This document shows positions 46,353-54,290 of a stretch of DNA of 64,000 bases, in pieces. Location of the stretch: the NCBI RefSeq assembly GCF_040546275.1, contig NZ_JBEPNO010000001.1:558001-622000 (forward strand), read 5' to 3'. Numbering within the stretch: position 1 is the first letter of the stretch; each line of letters opens with the position of its first letter. The notes beneath the pieces are model-generated. The model made no database searches. It saw nothing but the letters and a program-made list of their open reading frames with translations, and was not told the origin of the DNA. A program made the position numbers and the translations under genes. The stretch is from Nakamurella sp040546275. GTDB taxonomy: Bacteria > Actinomycetota > Actinomycetes > Mycobacteriales > Nakamurellaceae.

Positions 46353-47383
46353 TGCCCCAGCCCGCCGAGCGGCCGTTCGGGGCGCCGCCATCGACGGCCG
46401 ATCCCACCCGGCTGGATGCTGCGCTCACCTCGCTGGAGCTGACCGTGCGGCGGCGCCTGGACGGGCTGTTGCAGGGCAACCATCTCGGACTCGTCCCGGG
46501 TCCCGGAACCGAGCCGGGGGACGCCCGGCCCTACTACCCCGGCGATGATGTGCGCCGGATGGACTGGTCCGTCACGGCCAGGACGACCGAGGCGCACATC
46601 CGTCAGACGGTCGCCGACCGTGAACTCGAGACCTGGCTGGTGGCAGACCTTTCCGCCTCTCTGGATTTCGGTACCTCCGGCTGCGAGAAGCGCGATCTGG
46701 TGGTGGCGGCCGCCGCCGCGGTCGGCCACCTCACGGGCGGTGGGGGCAATCGTCTCGGCGCCGTGGTGTCGGCCGGCGGCGGCGTCACGCGATACCCGGC
46801 CCGCGGCGGGAAGGCCAGCCTCCAGCACCTGCTGCGCGCCCTCGCCACCACACCGCGCTCGCCGATCGGGGAGCGCGGAGATCTCGCCGCCGCCATCGAA
46901 CAGCTCCGTCGACCACCCCGACGGCGTGGTCTGGCGGTCGTCATCTCCGATTTCCTGGGTGACATCAACTGGGAGCGGTCGCTACGTGCACTTTCCGGGC
47001 GGCACGATCTGCTGGCCATCGAGGTGCTCGACCCTCGCGATCTCGAACTGCCCGCCGTGGGTCTCGTCACCTTGCTCGACCCCGAATCCGGTCGGACGAA
47101 GGAGGTCTCGACAACCCCTGGCCTGCGCCGGGACTTCGCCGAGGCCGCCGCGGGTCACCGTGCCGCGGTGGCAACGGCCCTTCGTCGTTGCGGCGCGGCG
47201 CAGCTGACCCTGAGCACCGACCGGGACTGGATCGCCGACGTGCTCCGCTTCGTGCTCAGCCGCAAGCGTGGGTGGTCCGGGGGACCCTCGAACCCCGGCT
47301 CGACCTCGCTGGCGGCACCCGGCTTCTCGACGCCGGCGTCGGCAGCGACCGCCGCAGCCCCCGCATCCCGGGGGGCCAGATGA
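46352..47383 (+). CDS. DUF58 domain protein
   Basis: Homologue of Rv1480, 343 residues. The DUF58 signature GPGTEPGDARPYYPGDDVRRMDWSVTART is at about residues 50-78. A VWA-like fold follows (ETWLVADLSASLDFGT, and LAVVISDFLGDINW near 190). A disordered Ala/Ser/Gly tail follows residue 315. It shares one base with the moxR stop and overlaps the VWA gene by 4 nt, so the three are translated together. It probably presents client proteins to MoxR; this is inferred from the conserved trio. Confidence 0.92.
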   Translation: MPQPAERPFGAPPSTADPTRLDAALTSLELTVRRRLDGLLQGNHLGLVPGPGTEPGDARPYYPGDDVRRMDWSVTARTTEAHIRQTVADRELETWLVADLSASLDFGTSGCEKRDLVVAAAAAVGHLTGGGGNRLGAVVSAGGGVTRYPARGGKASLQHLLRALATTPRSPIGERGDLAAAIEQLRRPPRRRGLAVVISDFLGDINWERSLRALSGRHDLLAIEVLDPRDLELPAVGLVTLLDPESGRTKEVSTTPGLRRDFAEAAAGHRAAVATALRRCGAAQLTLSTDRDWIADVLRFVLSRKRGWSGGPSNPGSTSLAAPGFSTPASAATAAAPASRGAR

Positions 47384-48333
47384 CCTTCGCCCATCCGCTG
47401 TGGTTCGCCGCCGGCGTTGCGGTCCTCGCGCTGGTCGTCGGGTACGTCATCGCCCAGCGCCGGACGCGGCGTCACACCCTGCGCTTCGCCAACCTCGAGC
47501 TCCTGGAACGGGTCGCTCCGCGGCGTCCCGGGCGACTGCGTCACCTGCCCACCGGGATCGTGCTGGTCGGGCTGATCCTGCTGACGGTGGCGCTGGCCGG
47601 CCCCACGGCGGACACCAAGGTGCCGCGCAACCGGGCCACGGTGATGCTGGCCATCGACGTCTCGCTGTCGATGGAGGCAACCGATGTGGCACCGAACCGG
47701 CTGGATGCCGCCAAGGTGGCGGCGACCGAGTTCGTGAAGGAACTGACGCCCGGGGTGAATCTCGGGCTCGTCACGTTCGCCGGCATCTCCACCGTGCTGG
47801 TGTCGCCGACGGCGGAGCGCGCCCCGGTGGTCGCAGCGATCGCCGCTCTCAAGCTCGACGAGCGCACCGCGACGGGTGACGCGATCATCTCCTGTCTGCA
47901 GACGATCGACGTGTTCTCCAAGTCGATCAGCGGCGCGGACGGGCCGGCCCCGGCCAGGATCGTGATGATGACCGATGGCAAGCAGACCGTCGGTCGCAGC
48001 GTCGATGACGCCGCCAAAGTTGCTGCCACGGCCAAGATCCCGATCTCGATGATCGCGTTCGGCACCGACCACGGGACGATCAACTACCAGGGCTCGGCGA
48101 TCCCGGTCCCACTGGACACCAGCTCGATGCAGCAGATCGCCCGGATCTCCGGCGGCGACTACCACACAGCGGCCACGGCCGACGAGCTCAAGTCCGTGTA
48201 CTCGCAGCTGGGCGAGCAGATCGGTTACGAGATCAAGCAGCAGGACGTCTCCCGGCCCTGGCTGATCGCCGGCACCATCCTGGTGATGCTCGGCGCGGCC
48301 GGTGCACTCGTCATCGGCGGCCGCATTCCTTGA
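47380..48333 (+). CDS. VWA-domain membrane protein (BatA-like)
   Basis: Homologue of Rv1481, 317 residues. Two N-terminal helices (FAHPLWFAAGVAVLALVVGYVIA and LPTGIVLVGLILLTVALAG) are followed by a VWA domain with an intact MIDAS start, LAIDVSLSMEATD (about residue 88), and VMMTDGKQTVG. A C-terminal helix (WLIAGTILVMLGAAGALVIGG) ends the protein. This is the BatA/Aerotolerance arrangement. The ATG overlaps the DUF58 stop by 4 nt. It ends the moxR-DUF58-VWA set; 157 bp then separate it from fabG. Confidence 0.93.
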   Translation: MTFAHPLWFAAGVAVLALVVGYVIAQRRTRRHTLRFANLELLERVAPRRPGRLRHLPTGIVLVGLILLTVALAGPTADTKVPRNRATVMLAIDVSLSMEATDVAPNRLDAAKVAATEFVKELTPGVNLGLVTFAGISTVLVSPTAERAPVVAAIAALKLDERTATGDAIISCLQTIDVFSKSISGADGPAPARIVMMTDGKQTVGRSVDDAAKVAATAKIPISMIAFGTDHGTINYQGSAIPVPLDTSSMQQIARISGGDYHTAATADELKSVYSQLGEQIGYEIKQQDVSRPWLIAGTILVMLGAAGALVIGGRIP

Positions 48334-48490
48334 TGCCCACGGCCTGATCCCCTCGCGGTGGAGCGGGACGGCCCTCCGCGGCGCGGCGCGCTCGCATGTC
48401 AGCGCCCGCGGCTTCTGCCCGATAGGGTCATCTGGCGCGGCGGCCCACGGGTGCTGCGGTGTCCGACGATCTGTCCCTGGAGGTAGTTGC

Positions 48491-49234
48491 GTGTCATCGG
48501 CTGACTCGGTGGGCGAATCCCACCCGTTCGTACCGCGCTCGGCGCTCGTCACCGGCGGGAACCGGGGGATCGGCCTGGCCATCGCGCGTGATCTGGCCCG
48601 GGCCGGTCACCGCGTGACGGTCACCCATCGCACCGGCGAACCACCGGCGGGCCTTGCCGGTGTGGTGTGCGACGTGACCGACCTCGGATCGGTGGACGCA
48701 GCCTTCAAGCAGGTCGAATCCGAGCAGGGTCCGGTCGAAGTGCTGGTCTCGAACGCCGGTATCACCGAGGACACCCTGCTGCTGCGGATGAGCGAGGAGT
48801 CGTTCACCCGGGTGGTCGATGCCAACCTCACCGGTGCCTACCGGGTGGCCAAGAGAGCTTCGTCCGGGATGTTGCGGAAACGCTGGGGCCGGATGATCTT
48901 CATCTCCTCGGTCGCTGCACTCTCCGGCGGCGCCGGTCAGGTCAACTATTCGTCGTCCAAGGCCGGTCTGGTGGGCATGGCCAGGTCGATCACCCGTGAG
49001 CTCGGCTCCCGCAACATCACCGCGAACGTGATTGCGCCCGGGTTCGTCGACACGGACATGACCCGGGAGCTACCCGAGGCCCGAGTGGACGAATACCTGG
49101 CGGGCATCCCGCTCGGCCGTTTCGCACACCCCGAGGAAATCGCCGGTGCGGTCACCTTTCTCGCCTCCGAGCAGGCGTCGTACATCACCGGTGCAGTGAT
49201 CCCGGTCGACGGCGGCCTCGGTATGGGCCACTGA
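48491..49234 (+). CDS. fabG: 3-oxoacyl-ACP reductase
   Basis: SDR enzyme of FAS-II, homologue of FabG1/MabA (Rv1483), 247 residues. It has VTGGNRGIGLAIA (residues 19-31), SNAGITEDTLLLRM, the catalytic Ser in FISSVAALSGGAGQVNYSSSKAG with Tyr and Lys, and the C-terminal ITGAVIPVDGGLGMGH. GGAGG lies 9-13 nt before GTG 48491. A TAGGGT hexamer at 48423-48428 may be its -10 box. inhA follows after 71 bp, as in mycobacteria. Confidence 0.95.
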   Translation: MSSADSVGESHPFVPRSALVTGGNRGIGLAIARDLARAGHRVTVTHRTGEPPAGLAGVVCDVTDLGSVDAAFKQVESEQGPVEVLVSNAGITEDTLLLRMSEESFTRVVDANLTGAYRVAKRASSGMLRKRWGRMIFISSVAALSGGAGQVNYSSSKAGLVGMARSITRELGSRNITANVIAPGFVDTDMTRELPEARVDEYLAGIPLGRFAHPEEIAGAVTFLASEQASYITGAVIPVDGGLGMGH

Positions 49235-49305
49235 CCCGATCCACCACTTCTCCATCCCCGACGCACCACCAAACCCCCCAGTAGAGACAGACGAGGAACC
49301 ACCAC

Positions 49306-50085
49306 ATGACCGGAATCCTGACCGGCAAGAACCTGCTGATCACCGGAGTGATCACCGAGGCGTCCATGGCCTTTAACACCGCGCGGATGGCGCAGGAGCA
49401 GGGTGCCAACGTGGTGCTCACCGGTTACGGGCGGCTGTCGCTGGTGGAACGCATCGCGAAGCGGCTGCCGGCCGAGGCCCCGGTGGTCGAGTTGGACGTC
49501 ACCGATCAGGCCCACCTGGATTCGCTGGCCACGCGTGTCGGCGAGTACATCCCGAGCATCGACGGGGTACTGCATTCGATCGGATTCGCGCCGGCCGGGG
49601 CGCTGGGTGGGGATTTCCTTGCCACCGCCTGGCAGGACGTCGCGACGACCGTCCACACCTCCGCGTTCTCGCTCAAGGCCCTGGCGGTCGCCTGCCTGCC
49701 GATGATGTCCAGCGGAGGATCCGTCGTCGGGCTCGACTTCGATGCCCGTCAGGCGTGGCCGGCCTACAACTGGATGGGCGTGGCCAAGGCCGCCCTGGAG
49801 TCCGTTTCGCGCTACCTGGCCCGGGATCTGGGGCCCAAGGGCATCAGGGTGAACCTGGTGTCGGCCGGTCCGGTGCGCACGATGGCCGCCAAGTCGATCC
49901 CCGGGTTCTCCAGCCTCGAGGACGCCTGGACGGGCCGCGCCCCACTCGGCTGGGACACGTCCGACCCGACCCCCGTTGCCAAGGCCGTCTGTGCCCTGCT
50001 GTCCGACTGGTTCCCCGCGACGACGGGTTCCATGGTGATGGTCGACGGTGGATTCCACGCACTGGGATTCTCCGACCGGGAGTGA
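49306..50085 (+). CDS. inhA: Enoyl-ACP reductase (InhA/FabI type)
   Basis: NADH-dependent last reductase of the FAS-II cycle, 259 residues. It has the glycine-rich loop LITGVITEASMAFNTARMAQEQ (residues 13-34), LDVTDQAH, DGVLHSIGFAPAGALGG and the catalytic Tyr-x6-Lys in YNWMGVAKAALES. The C-terminus is TGSMVMVDGGFHALGF. The loop sequence and length are closer to actinobacterial InhA than to E. coli FabI. ACGAGGAA lies upstream of the ATG. It is encoded directly after fabG, so both reductive steps are co-expressed. The equivalent mycobacterial enzyme is the isoniazid target. Confidence 0.95.
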   Translation: MTGILTGKNLLITGVITEASMAFNTARMAQEQGANVVLTGYGRLSLVERIAKRLPAEAPVVELDVTDQAHLDSLATRVGEYIPSIDGVLHSIGFAPAGALGGDFLATAWQDVATTVHTSAFSLKALAVACLPMMSSGGSVVGLDFDARQAWPAYNWMGVAKAALESVSRYLARDLGPKGIRVNLVSAGPVRTMAAKSIPGFSSLEDAWTGRAPLGWDTSDPTPVAKAVCALLSDWFPATTGSMVMVDGGFHALGFSDRE

Positions 50086-50263
50086 CGCGGTCGGCTCGGC
50101 CCCGCGCTCCCAGGTGAGGCCCGGCCCGCGCTCCCAGGGCAGGAAGGGCTGGAGAAATGTTGTGAATCAGCTGATCTCGGTGTAGATCCGGCTGATCCGG
50201 GCACTCATCCTGGCGAGCGGTCGGCACACCACGGACCGACCCCGACGAGAGAAAGGCCCCATC

Positions 50264-50449
50264 ATGTCCATCGGAGACAAGATCCAGCACGCCGCCGAAG
50301 AAGGCGCCGGCAAAGCGAAGGAAGTTGCCGGCAAGGTGACCGGGAACGAGGATCTGCAGGCCGAGGGCCAGGGCGATCAGGCCAAGGCCAACGTCAAGCA
50401 GGCCGGCGACAAGGTCGGCGACGCAGCGAAGGACATCGTCGGGAAGTAG
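50264..50449 (+). CDS. CsbD-family stress protein
   Basis: A 61-residue, highly charged, Ala/Gly/Lys-rich protein (MSIGDKIQHAAEEGAGKAKEVAG...GDAAKDIVGK) of the CsbD family, which is often induced by general stress. It has no hydrophobic core, so it is probably disordered or amphipathic. GAGAAAGG lies 8-15 nt before the ATG. TTGTGA (50160-50165) and GTAGAT (50182-50187) could be its promoter. Between inhA and this gene, CCCGCGCTCCCAGG occurs twice (50101 and 50125). Confidence 0.88.
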   Translation: MSIGDKIQHAAEEGAGKAKEVAGKVTGNEDLQAEGQGDQAKANVKQAGDKVGDAAKDIVGK

Positions 50450-50456
50450 TCATCCC

Positions 50457-50479
50457 GGTGCGGGTCTCGGCCCGCTACC
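50457..50479. terminator. Bidirectional hairpin terminator
   Basis: The 33-bp space between two convergent stops holds a GGT-GCGGG stem pairing with CCCGC-(T)-ACC around TCTCGG. It is an 8-bp stem with one bulge and no T-run. It would serve the CsbD gene on one side and the minus-strand gene on the other. Confidence 0.55.
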
Positions 50480-50482
50480 TGC

Positions 50483-51265
50483 TCAGCGCCGGGTCCTGCT
50501 GACCGTCTCGGTCGCCAGGACCCGGGCCGCTGCGGCCACCGCCGCCCGTCGGCCGGCCCGGACCGCTGTGGTCAGTGGCCGTAGGGCGTCGTCGACCACG
50601 GCGAGTTCGCGACTGGTCACGGCCGCGGTTTCGTGGCCGGCCGCCACGGCGAGCAGAGCCTCCAGCGAGATGACCTTCGCCAGCAACGCCGACGCGGCAG
50701 TCGGGGCCCCCGGTGGCATGTCCACCGCTTCGTCCAGCATTCGGCGCCGCACGTGTTCGCGAACCTGTTCCGAGCCCCTCGCGATGTCCACCGCGATCAA
50801 CGACCGTGTGGCATCGGCCATGGCGCCGTCGATCTCTCCGTTGGCTTCGCTGATCGTCAACGTCGGGTGGCCGCCCGGACAACGGTGCACGCGCCACTGA
50901 CCGTCGGCCGGCACCACCCCGATCTCGAGATCCGGGAAGACCACCACCGCTCCGGCGTCCAGGGCCGGGACGGTGATGTCGCCCCCCGGGGGCAGACCAC
51001 GAAGATCGCCGGCGGTCGGCAGCAGTAGATCGGGGATGCCGCCACCGACCATCAGTGGCAGCAGTGACATCGAACCTGCGGTGGGCGAACCCGGCCCGGG
51101 CAGCCCGGTCGCCTGCGCCACCGCGGTCGAAGCCGCCCGGACTCCGACGCGATGTCCGGCGGCGTCCACGGCGGCCAGCACGTCGTCGGTGCTGCGACCG
51201 CCGACACGCGCGGCGGCCCACAGGGCCAGCGTGGTCGCGGCGTGCACAGAGGACATGCGTGCCAC
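50483..51265 (-). CDS. Conserved hypothetical protein (Rv1486c-like position)
   Basis: A 260-residue protein from GTG 51265; ATG 51256 (257 residues) is equally possible. It is soluble and Ala-rich. The central part has GGGIPDLLLPTAGDLRGLPPGGDITVPALDAGAVVVF and the end is helical (LEALLAVAAGHETAAVTSRELAVVDDALRPLTTAVRAGRRAA). The position, between the fabG-inhA region and nfeD-SPFH on the opposite strand, corresponds to Rv1486c. The function is unknown. The start region is divergent from the DUF3097 gene by 30 bp. Confidence 0.8.
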   Translation of the reverse strand: MARMSSVHAATTLALWAAARVGGRSTDDVLAAVDAAGHRVGVRAASTAVAQATGLPGPGSPTAGSMSLLPLMVGGGIPDLLLPTAGDLRGLPPGGDITVPALDAGAVVVFPDLEIGVVPADGQWRVHRCPGGHPTLTISEANGEIDGAMADATRSLIAVDIARGSEQVREHVRRRMLDEAVDMPPGAPTAASALLAKVISLEALLAVAAGHETAAVTSRELAVVDDALRPLTTAVRAGRRAAVAAAARVLATETVSRTRR

Positions 51266-51295
51266 CGTACGTGACGCCGCGTAGCGTCAGCGGGC

Positions 51296-52165
51296 GTGGC
51301 CAAGGGATTCGACGACAGCGTCCGCATCAGATACCAGGGGGCGTCCGCCCTCCCGACCCGACCGGGCGACTACGGGAACGACGTGCTGTCGACCCCGAGG
51401 GCGCGACGGGTGATCCCCGAGGTGCCGGCCGAGACCGACCTGGTCGCCGAGGATTCCGACTCCGGTTTCTGCGGGGCGGTGGTCGCCTGCACGTCGACCG
51501 CGGTGACGCTCGAGGACCGCAGGGGCCGACGACGGATGTTCCCGCTCGAACCGGCCAGATTTCTGATCGACGGCAAACCGGTGACGCTGGTCCGCCCGGC
51601 TGCGGTGGCGGCCGGGCCGGCGTTGTCCGCCTCCGGATCGCGGGCGGTGGCGGGCCTCCGGGCCCGGACGGCCCGAGCGGCCCGCATCTGGGTCGAAGGT
51701 ATCCATGACGCCGCCCTCGTCGAACGGGTGTGGGGGCACGATCTGCGGGTCGAGGGCATCGTCGTGGAGCCGATCGACGGTCTGGACAATTTGCCGGCGG
51801 CGGTGGCCGAGTTCGGTCCGGGGCCGGAGCGGCGCCTCGGTGTGCTGGCCGACCACCTCGTCCCGGGATCGAAGGAGACCAGGATCGCGGCCGGCATCAC
51901 CTCCCCGCACGTGCTGGTGACCGGGCACCCCTTCATCGACATCTGGGCGGCCGTGCGGCCGGAATCGGTGGGCATCAGGGCCTGGCCGACGGTGCCGCGG
52001 GGAACGGACTGGAAAACGGGAGTGTGTGCAGCCCTTGGTATTTCGGATACCGGCACGATGTGGGGACGGGTCAACGGCGCCGTCCGCGACTATCGCGATC
52101 TGGCGACCCCGGTCGTCACGGCGGTGGAGCGGCTGATCGACTTCGTGACTGCTCCGCCGCGATAG
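51296..52165 (+). CDS. DUF3097 family protein
   Basis: A 289-residue actinobacterial protein of the DUF3097 family. The N-terminal part is a small beta domain (GFCGAVVACTSTAVTLEDRRGRRRMFPL). The C-terminal part, from about residue 120, has a Toprim-like core: ARIWVEGIHDAALVERVWGHDLRVEGIVVEPIDGLDNL, then LGVLADHLVPGSKE and VLVTGHPFIDIWAAVRP. The Glu and Asp positions resemble the acidic metal site of Toprim enzymes. A nucleic-acid role is therefore likely but unproven. It starts at GTG 51296. Confidence 0.88.
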   Translation: MAKGFDDSVRIRYQGASALPTRPGDYGNDVLSTPRARRVIPEVPAETDLVAEDSDSGFCGAVVACTSTAVTLEDRRGRRRMFPLEPARFLIDGKPVTLVRPAAVAAGPALSASGSRAVAGLRARTARAARIWVEGIHDAALVERVWGHDLRVEGIVVEPIDGLDNLPAAVAEFGPGPERRLGVLADHLVPGSKETRIAAGITSPHVLVTGHPFIDIWAAVRPESVGIRAWPTVPRGTDWKTGVCAALGISDTGTMWGRVNGAVRDYRDLATPVVTAVERLIDFVTAPPR

Positions 52166-52262
52166 CGCGGTTCCCGGTGTGCCGCGGCGACACGACGTTC
52201 CGGTAGCGAACTGTGACCGTGCACCCGCCCGACCACCGTCCGACCACTGGCAGACTGGACCC

Positions 52263-52694
52263 ATGCCGGCATGGGTGTGGTTCAGCGGAGCACTTCTGCT
52301 GTCGCTGGCCGAGCTGCTGGGCGGCGAGTTCGTGCTGCTGATGCTGGGCGGTGGAGCCCTGGTCACGGCGGGCGTCGCCTGGTTGGCGCCGGATCTGCTG
52401 TGGCTGCAGCTCCTCGTCTTCGCGCTGACCTCCGTCGGGCTGGTCATCGGCGCCCGCCCTCCGCTGCTGCGCCGTTTTCAGGGTCCGTCCCGCATCCGGA
52501 CCGGGATCGACGCCGTGATCGGGTCGAAGGCGATGGTGATCTCCACCGTCGATTCCTCGGGCGGGCAGGTCAAGATCGGCGGCGAGGTGTGGTCGGCGCA
52601 GGGCGTCGACGGGCATCGTCCGCTCACGCCGGGCACTCCGGTGACGGTCGTCGAGGTCCGCGGCGCGACGGCAGTGGTCATCTGGGGACCATGA
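52263..52694 (+). CDS. NfeD-like membrane protein
   Basis: A 143-residue protein of the short NfeD type, homologue of Rv1487. Three helices (WVWFSGALLLSLAELLGGEFVLLMLGGGALVTAGVAWL and LLWLQLLVFALTSVGLVIG) precede a C-terminal OB-fold domain at about 80-143 (GIDAVIGSKAMVISTVDSSGGQVKIGGEVWSAQG). NfeD proteins are the usual partners of SPFH proteins, and the SPFH gene follows after 80 bp. The ATG at 52263 is chosen because the helix begins directly after it. Confidence 0.9.
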   Translation: MPAWVWFSGALLLSLAELLGGEFVLLMLGGGALVTAGVAWLAPDLLWLQLLVFALTSVGLVIGARPPLLRRFQGPSRIRTGIDAVIGSKAMVISTVDSSGGQVKIGGEVWSAQGVDGHRPLTPGTPVTVVEVRGATAVVIWGP

Positions 52695-52774
52695 CCTACC
52701 GGTTCACCGCGCGCCGACGGTGCACACTCCAGGGGTAGGGCAGACAGGCGGCCGCAACTCGACGAGGAGCACTC

Positions 52775-54181
52775 ATGGATCCAGTTCTGATCGGCGCGTT
52801 GATCGTCGCCGTTCTCGCGATCATCATCGTGATCCGCTCGGTGAAGGTGATCCCACAGGCCCAGGCGGCCGTGGTGGAGCGCCTCGGCCGATTCCACAAG
52901 ACGAACAACGCCGGGCTGGTGTGGCTGGCACCATTCCTCGACCGGATCCGGGCCCGCATCGATCTGCGCGAGCAGGTCGTGTCGTTCCCGCCGCAGCCGG
53001 TGATCACCGAGGACAACCTGACCGTGTCGATCGACACGGTCGTGTACTTCCAGGTCACCGACCCGCGCGCCGCGGTCTACGAGATCGCCAACTACATCGT
53101 CGCCGTGGAGCAGCTCACCACCACCACCCTCCGGAACGTCGTCGGCGGGATGAACCTGGAGCAGACGCTGACCAGTCGTGACGCCATCAACGGGCAGCTG
53201 CGCGGGGTGCTCGACGAGGCGACCGGGAAGTGGGGGATCCGGGTGGCCAGGGTCGAGCTCAAGGCCATCGACCCGCCGCTGTCGATCCAGGACTCGATGG
53301 AGAAGCAGATGCGCGCCGACCGGGACAAGCGCGCCATGATCCTGACCGCCGAGGGCCAGCGGGAGGCGTCGATCAAGACCGCCGAGGGTCTGAAGCAGGC
53401 TGCGGTGCTGACCGCCGAGGGCGCCAAGCAGTCGTCCATCCTGGCGGCGGAGGGCGAGCGGCAGTCCCGGATCCTGCGGGCCCAGGGTGAGCGGGCCGCC
53501 CGCTACCTGCAGGCCCAGGGGCAGGCGAAGGCGATCGAGAAGGTGTTCGCCGCCGTGAAGGCCGGCAAGCCGACCCCCGAACTCCTGGCCTACCAGTACC
53601 TGCAGACCCTGCCGCAGTTGGCGCAGGGTGACGCGAACAAGGTCTGGATGATCCCGAGCGACTTCGGCAAGTCCCTCGAGGGCTTCGCGAAGATGTTGGG
53701 CGCCAAGGGTGATGACGGGGTGTTCCGTTACGAGCCACCGAAAGACGAGCCCTCGGACAAGCCGGCCGCGAGGCCGGGGGACATCGACGACGACGTCAAG
53801 GACTGGTTCGAGGGAACGTCGTCCGCCGAGGTCGCAGAGGCCGTCAGGCAGGCCGAGCGAGAGGCGCAGTTGACCGTCGCGGACCAGGACGCGATCCGGG
53901 CGGCCGGGGAGCGGGCGGACGCAGACGCGGCGCGCGCAGCGGCCGCACGTGCACTGGCCGCACCGCCGTACCGGGCTCCGATGCCTGCGGTCGAGGCGCC
54001 CCGTCATCCGGCCGCACCGCCCTCCGGACCGCAGTACCTGCCGCCGGCCCCCGGTTACCAGGGCTATCCGGCTCCGGGTCAGCACCCGGGGCAGGGTCAG
54101 CCGCCCGCGCCGGGCCAACCCGCTCCCGGCGGACCGCCCGCCTGGTACCAGCCGCCGCCCGAGACCGGCCCGCAGCACTGA
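52775..54181 (+). CDS. SPFH/stomatin-like membrane-microdomain protein
   Basis: Stomatin/prohibitin-type scaffold protein, homologue of Rv1488, 468 residues. An N-terminal membrane hairpin (VLIGALIVAVLAIIIVIRSV) leads into the SPFH domain at about 25-190 (VVERLGRFHKTNNAGLVWLAPFLD, VSIDTVVYFQVTDPRAAVYEI). A long coiled coil with repeated AEG(E/K) units follows at about 190-260. The last 90 residues are Pro/Gly/Gln-rich and longer than in Rv1488. GACGAGGAG lies before the ATG. It probably forms an oligomeric membrane scaffold with the NfeD protein encoded upstream. Confidence 0.93.
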   Translation: MDPVLIGALIVAVLAIIIVIRSVKVIPQAQAAVVERLGRFHKTNNAGLVWLAPFLDRIRARIDLREQVVSFPPQPVITEDNLTVSIDTVVYFQVTDPRAAVYEIANYIVAVEQLTTTTLRNVVGGMNLEQTLTSRDAINGQLRGVLDEATGKWGIRVARVELKAIDPPLSIQDSMEKQMRADRDKRAMILTAEGQREASIKTAEGLKQAAVLTAEGAKQSSILAAEGERQSRILRAQGERAARYLQAQGQAKAIEKVFAAVKAGKPTPELLAYQYLQTLPQLAQGDANKVWMIPSDFGKSLEGFAKMLGAKGDDGVFRYEPPKDEPSDKPAARPGDIDDDVKDWFEGTSSAEVAEAVRQAEREAQLTVADQDAIRAAGERADADAARAAAARALAAPPYRAPMPAVEAPRHPAAPPSGPQYLPPAPGYQGYPAPGQHPGQGQPPAPGQPAPGGPPAWYQPPPETGPQH

Positions 54182-54290
54182 GAATCCCGATTCGTGTGGG
54201 ATGAGCCACCTCGATGCGGCGAGTGGGTGCCTGCTGCGTGGTGCGATGATTCTCCGACGCCGTAACGACCAGTCTGGTGAGAGGCATTCG